Shown here in pieces: positions 60,948 through 64,000 of a stretch of 64,000 nucleotides of DNA; position 1 is the stretch's first letter; the number at the start of each line of letters is the position of its first letter. The notes beneath the pieces were generated by a model, which did not search any database, was not told the DNA's origin, and saw only the letters and a program-made list of their open reading frames with translations. The position numbers and the translations under genes are program-made. Source of the stretch: Nannobrachium achirus (taxonomy: Eukaryota > Chordata > Actinopteri > Myctophiformes > Myctophidae); the NCBI GenBank assembly GCA_963921795.1, contig OY997645.1:22542918-22606917 (forward strand), in the 5' to 3' direction.

Positions 60948-61511
60948 CTGAAAGTGAGGCAAACAGCAAACTCATTTATTACAGTCGGTCTCTCTACAGT
61001 CTACACATTATATAATCAATATATGAATGCCATATACACCGGGGTCCTATTGCTCTAGTACACTACTAAACCTTTCCAGAAGGGAAAGGTACCTGTTACA
61101 TTTACATTTTGGAAGCATTACTTGTCTAGAAAAACTTTCGAGCAAAAAACTAAACATAATTACTTTGTATGTTTTCATAATTGTACCATTCAATATTGTC
61201 AGGTCAAAGATCATCCAGTGATCACGGCACATCATTTAATCACTCATTATCATTCCAAATGTTTCTGTTTAGAACCTACTGTACATGTAAGCATTGACAA
61301 TGGGAGGTAAATTCCCAAATAACTGTGAAAATGCCATTTCTCACTACTTTCACAATACAGCTGCAAAACAACAAAGTGAGACTGCACCTATCTCTTTCCC
61401 ATTGCATACTCACAACTGAAATCTGCAACAGATACTGACAATGCTACCTTAAAATTCACAGAATAATACAGAATAAGCTATCATAGACTACACTCTGTTT
61501 ATCCCACTCAC

Positions 61512-61600
61512 CTCTGTGTGGCGTCTCTGTGGACTTGTAGCAGGTGCCAGGAACTGTTTGTAGGTATCTGGGCCACTGTGGACGATGCCGCTATCTCCTC
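61512..61600 (-). other. possible 5' UTR exon of igsf5
   Basis: On the minus strand a good splice donor (GAG then GTGAGTGG) lies at 61511/61512, about 560 bp upstream of the first coding exon. The coding exon has its own upstream acceptor, so a separate leader exon is expected. The upper limit is a guess; no TATA box or CpG-rich promoter was recognised. Confidence 0.3.
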
Positions 61601-61866
61601 ATGTTTATTTTTTGAGCCACATCACCCAAAACCATCCTGTTAAATATTACCAAACACCGATGGGAACTTTAGCCCTTTCCCTAGGAGTAAATACACACTG
61701 TGACTCATACTGAGAACAATGCCCCCCTAATTTATCCAGCCTCCAGAGGCCTCATATCTTGCTCTCCCCTCCCTCCTTAAAAGAATGGAACAAGTCACAT
61801 ATGATTTACACAGTATGTCTGGTTTAAAAATGGCAAAACTAGGATGACGTGTGTTGGACTTATGGC

Positions 61867-61943
<77 letters not shown>

Positions 61944-61962
61944 ATGTGTGTATATATATACA

Positions 61963-62013
<51 letters not shown>

Positions 62014-62014
62014 C

Positions 62015-62047
<33 letters not shown>

Positions 62048-62053
62048 TGTGTC
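61867..62053. repeat. compound (TG)n microsatellite
   Basis: Two TG blocks separated by TATG units and TATATATATACAGTATATG. Confidence 0.97.
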
Positions 62054-62341
62054 CCCTACTAATAAACCACCAAATGTCTGACTGTCCAATGTCTGATATA
62101 CACGCATGCTGACATCACCGATACTAAACAGTGCCAAAATCTGGAGATAATTGACATCACTGATACCGTCGCTTGTACTGCGCATGCGTCAGTGCCATGG
62201 TAACAGCCGCATGCTGAAACAGTGCCCAAATTTGGAGATGACTGACATCACTGATACGTCTGGGTTCTCCAACATATTACTTCTGAGACTCCTGTACGTT
62301 CAATCCCTCATATACTGGGCACACCCCATAACATCATTTGG
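62054..62341. repeat. tandem duplication, possibly Helitron-derived
   Basis: Two related units of about 85 bp (CAGTGCCAAAATCTGGAGAT; CAGTGCCCAAATTTGGAGAT). The right part CCCTCATATACTGGGCACAC resembles the 3' half of copy B. Confidence 0.45.
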
Positions 62342-62477
<136 letters not shown>

Positions 62478-62796
62478 GGTTTGTTAATAGTACCTAATAC
62501 TAACATCTACTGTACACAATACATTCCCTGCCTCTGACTAGTGTCTGAAAGGACCTAACCTTTCGCTGTTGCATCCTGTTGACTCACCAGATTTCACTAT
62601 TGTGCATGGCTCTATAAATAGCCCAACAATGGAATTTCAACTCGAACACATGGAATTGCAGGGTTGTTTTTATACCACGCTAGTTTATTGGCCTTTTCTG
62701 TTACATCTCTAGGGCCTTAGTCCCAGGTTTTGCTCTACATACAGCAAAGTGCATTGATTAGACAGCAGTAGTAATAGTAGCAGTTACCATATAGTA

Positions 62797-63479
62797 CAGT
62801 GGTTCCCAACCTTTTGTCCTTGCATCTGATACAAGCTGAGACCCTTACACATGCTTATAGAATGACTATTTTCTCAAAGTTTTGAGATTATGTAACCTTT
62901 TTGAAAAATATATTTTCAAATAGATTTAAGACTATTTGTGACTATTTTTGACTGTATAATGACAAAGATGCAATTTTGTGCACCTTCTAAAGGTGATACA
63001 CCATGCATTTAAAAAGTATTTATGTCATATTGTTTATGTCCCAAAAACGTTTTTCAAAAGGTTTGAGGCTAAATTACCACTCCTGAATAGAGAGCCTCTC
63101 ATTTTTGAATGGCTCTCAGAGCATTTTCATCTGCAGTACACCTTTGGCCTGAACTGCGCCACCCCCCCAAAATCTTTTTGAAAAGATTTTTTTTTTCCAA
63201 AAACGGCCGTCGATGACGTCATCGACGGTAGAAAATCTGAACAGCCTGTTTTGAGAACCCGTGGGATGCTTTTAACCTCCGCCTTCCCAAAACCAGAGAA
63301 AGACACAACGGTCAGAAATGGGACTTTGTGAGGATAGAAGGTGCTAGTGGGACCTCCAAAAAAGGTTTTAAAATAGGAAAAGTGAAATTTCATGGTGTAT
63401 CACCTTTAAATGTTCTACGAAGGCCTCACGCTCAAGGAGTTCCACCAGGGGGGCCGGGAGCCCAGGTTGGGAATCACTG
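62797..63479. mobile_element. non-autonomous hAT element, 683 bp
   Basis: Perfect 8-bp duplication atatagta (62789-62796 and 63480-63487). Ends CAGTGGTTCCCAACCT and AGGTTGGGAATCACTG. Most of its interior is a nested MITE. Confidence 0.92.
62990..63406. mobile_element. nested TA-flanked MITE, 417 bp
   Basis: Perfect inverted ends AAGGTGATACACCATG with TA on each side. The centre is a palindrome, CCGTCGATGACGTCATCGAC-GG, near 63207-63228, which includes a CRE-type TGACGTCA. Confidence 0.85.
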
Positions 63480-63487
63480 ATATAGTA

Positions 63488-64000
63488 GATACTACCATTC
63501 ATACAGATGATTTCTCATGTTGCCATAAGAATCACTGGGTTACATTCATATGTCCGGGACTATAGAAGGACTTTTTGCAGTCATCAAGGCACAGGATTGA
63601 CAGTTCTATTCCAGTGTGAGAGTCAGTCCCTTCATTCAGTTAGCAGTTTATCATAGCTTTAGGAAGTAAAACAACTCCACTTAACCCCCCGTATATAATT
63701 AATTTCACGTCAAATAGCAGATCTACAAGCTCACAATGTATCACAACACGTTGTGAGCTTGTACCTGCCAAGTGGTCTCCTATTATGACATTCCCAGCTA
63801 GGGTTTATGTTGTTAAAACAATGAAAGGGGTTGCATTTTCAATCTAGCGTATGAGTCTTAGCATGGTGGTACTGTAAATCAGTTACAAATGGTGGTATAA
63901 AACTACTGTTTCTTTCCAACATCAAAACAGAAGAAATATGCCTGAATTATTTTCTCAAACTTTTTAACATAATGACTGTGTATGTACATTGTACAAAAGC
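63488..64000. other. window end, palindrome copy 9 only
   Basis: At 63711-63768: AAATAGCAGATCTACAAGCT and CACAATG against CGTTGTGAGCTTGTA; the right arm loses homology after TTGTA. Otherwise nothing recognised. Confidence 0.7.

Overview
The window looks like teleost fish nuclear DNA. It has very many microsatellites, stacks of short non-autonomous hAT-type elements of the kind fish carry, tRNA-derived SINE remnants with the usual fish tail, Helitron and Helentron-like elements, and one split gene with vertebrate splice signals and an immunoglobulin-superfamily product. I cannot name the species from sequence alone.

One protein-coding host gene is visible, on the minus strand, from about 61.6 kb down to 27.88 kb. 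I rebuilt it exon by exon: signal peptide (60848-60902), V-type Ig domain (57602-57913), second Ig domain split over two exons (40924-41051 and 39603-39768), transmembrane exon (38743-38893), an optional 25-nt microexon (33437-33461), and three cytoplasmic exons (32519-32607, 30462-30526, 27877-27987). Intron phases agree at every junction. The joined reading frame is 358 aa, or 365 aa with the microexon, and ends in a class I PDZ ligand. The layout and residue pattern match IGSF5 (JAM4), an epithelial junction protein; this identification rests on family knowledge, not on a search.

Region by region: 1-27.4 kb is intergenic (downstream of the gene), with hAT MITEs at 2.7, 3.7, 16.1, 21.5 and 23.8 kb, SINE remnants, a pair of diverged inverted repeats at 4.6 and 7.5 kb, a possible conserved noncoding block near 19 kb, and two tandem 1.1-kb Helentron-like elements whose second copy ends 93 bp beyond the igsf5 stop codon. 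From 27.9 to 61 kb the igsf5 introns are filled with mobile DNA. Intron 2 (16.5 kb) alone holds a coding-free LTR retrotransposon (43254-46488), a 3.8-kb Helitron (48453-52241) split by a gypsy-like LTR element with one 750-codon frame (48834-51488), four hAT elements, a smaller Helitron and more than 500 bp of TG repeat. 61-64 kb lies upstream of the gene and ends with a hAT element that carries a nested TA-flanked MITE.

The most striking unexplained signal is a short palindrome (arms read AAAATAGC then GATCTACAAGCTC and end near AACGC; variable loop). It occurs as about ten complete or near-complete hairpins and several half copies, embedded in at least six otherwise unrelated MITE families and a few other settings. 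A second is a 993-bp palindrome at 42114-43106 built of two mirror-image hairpins.
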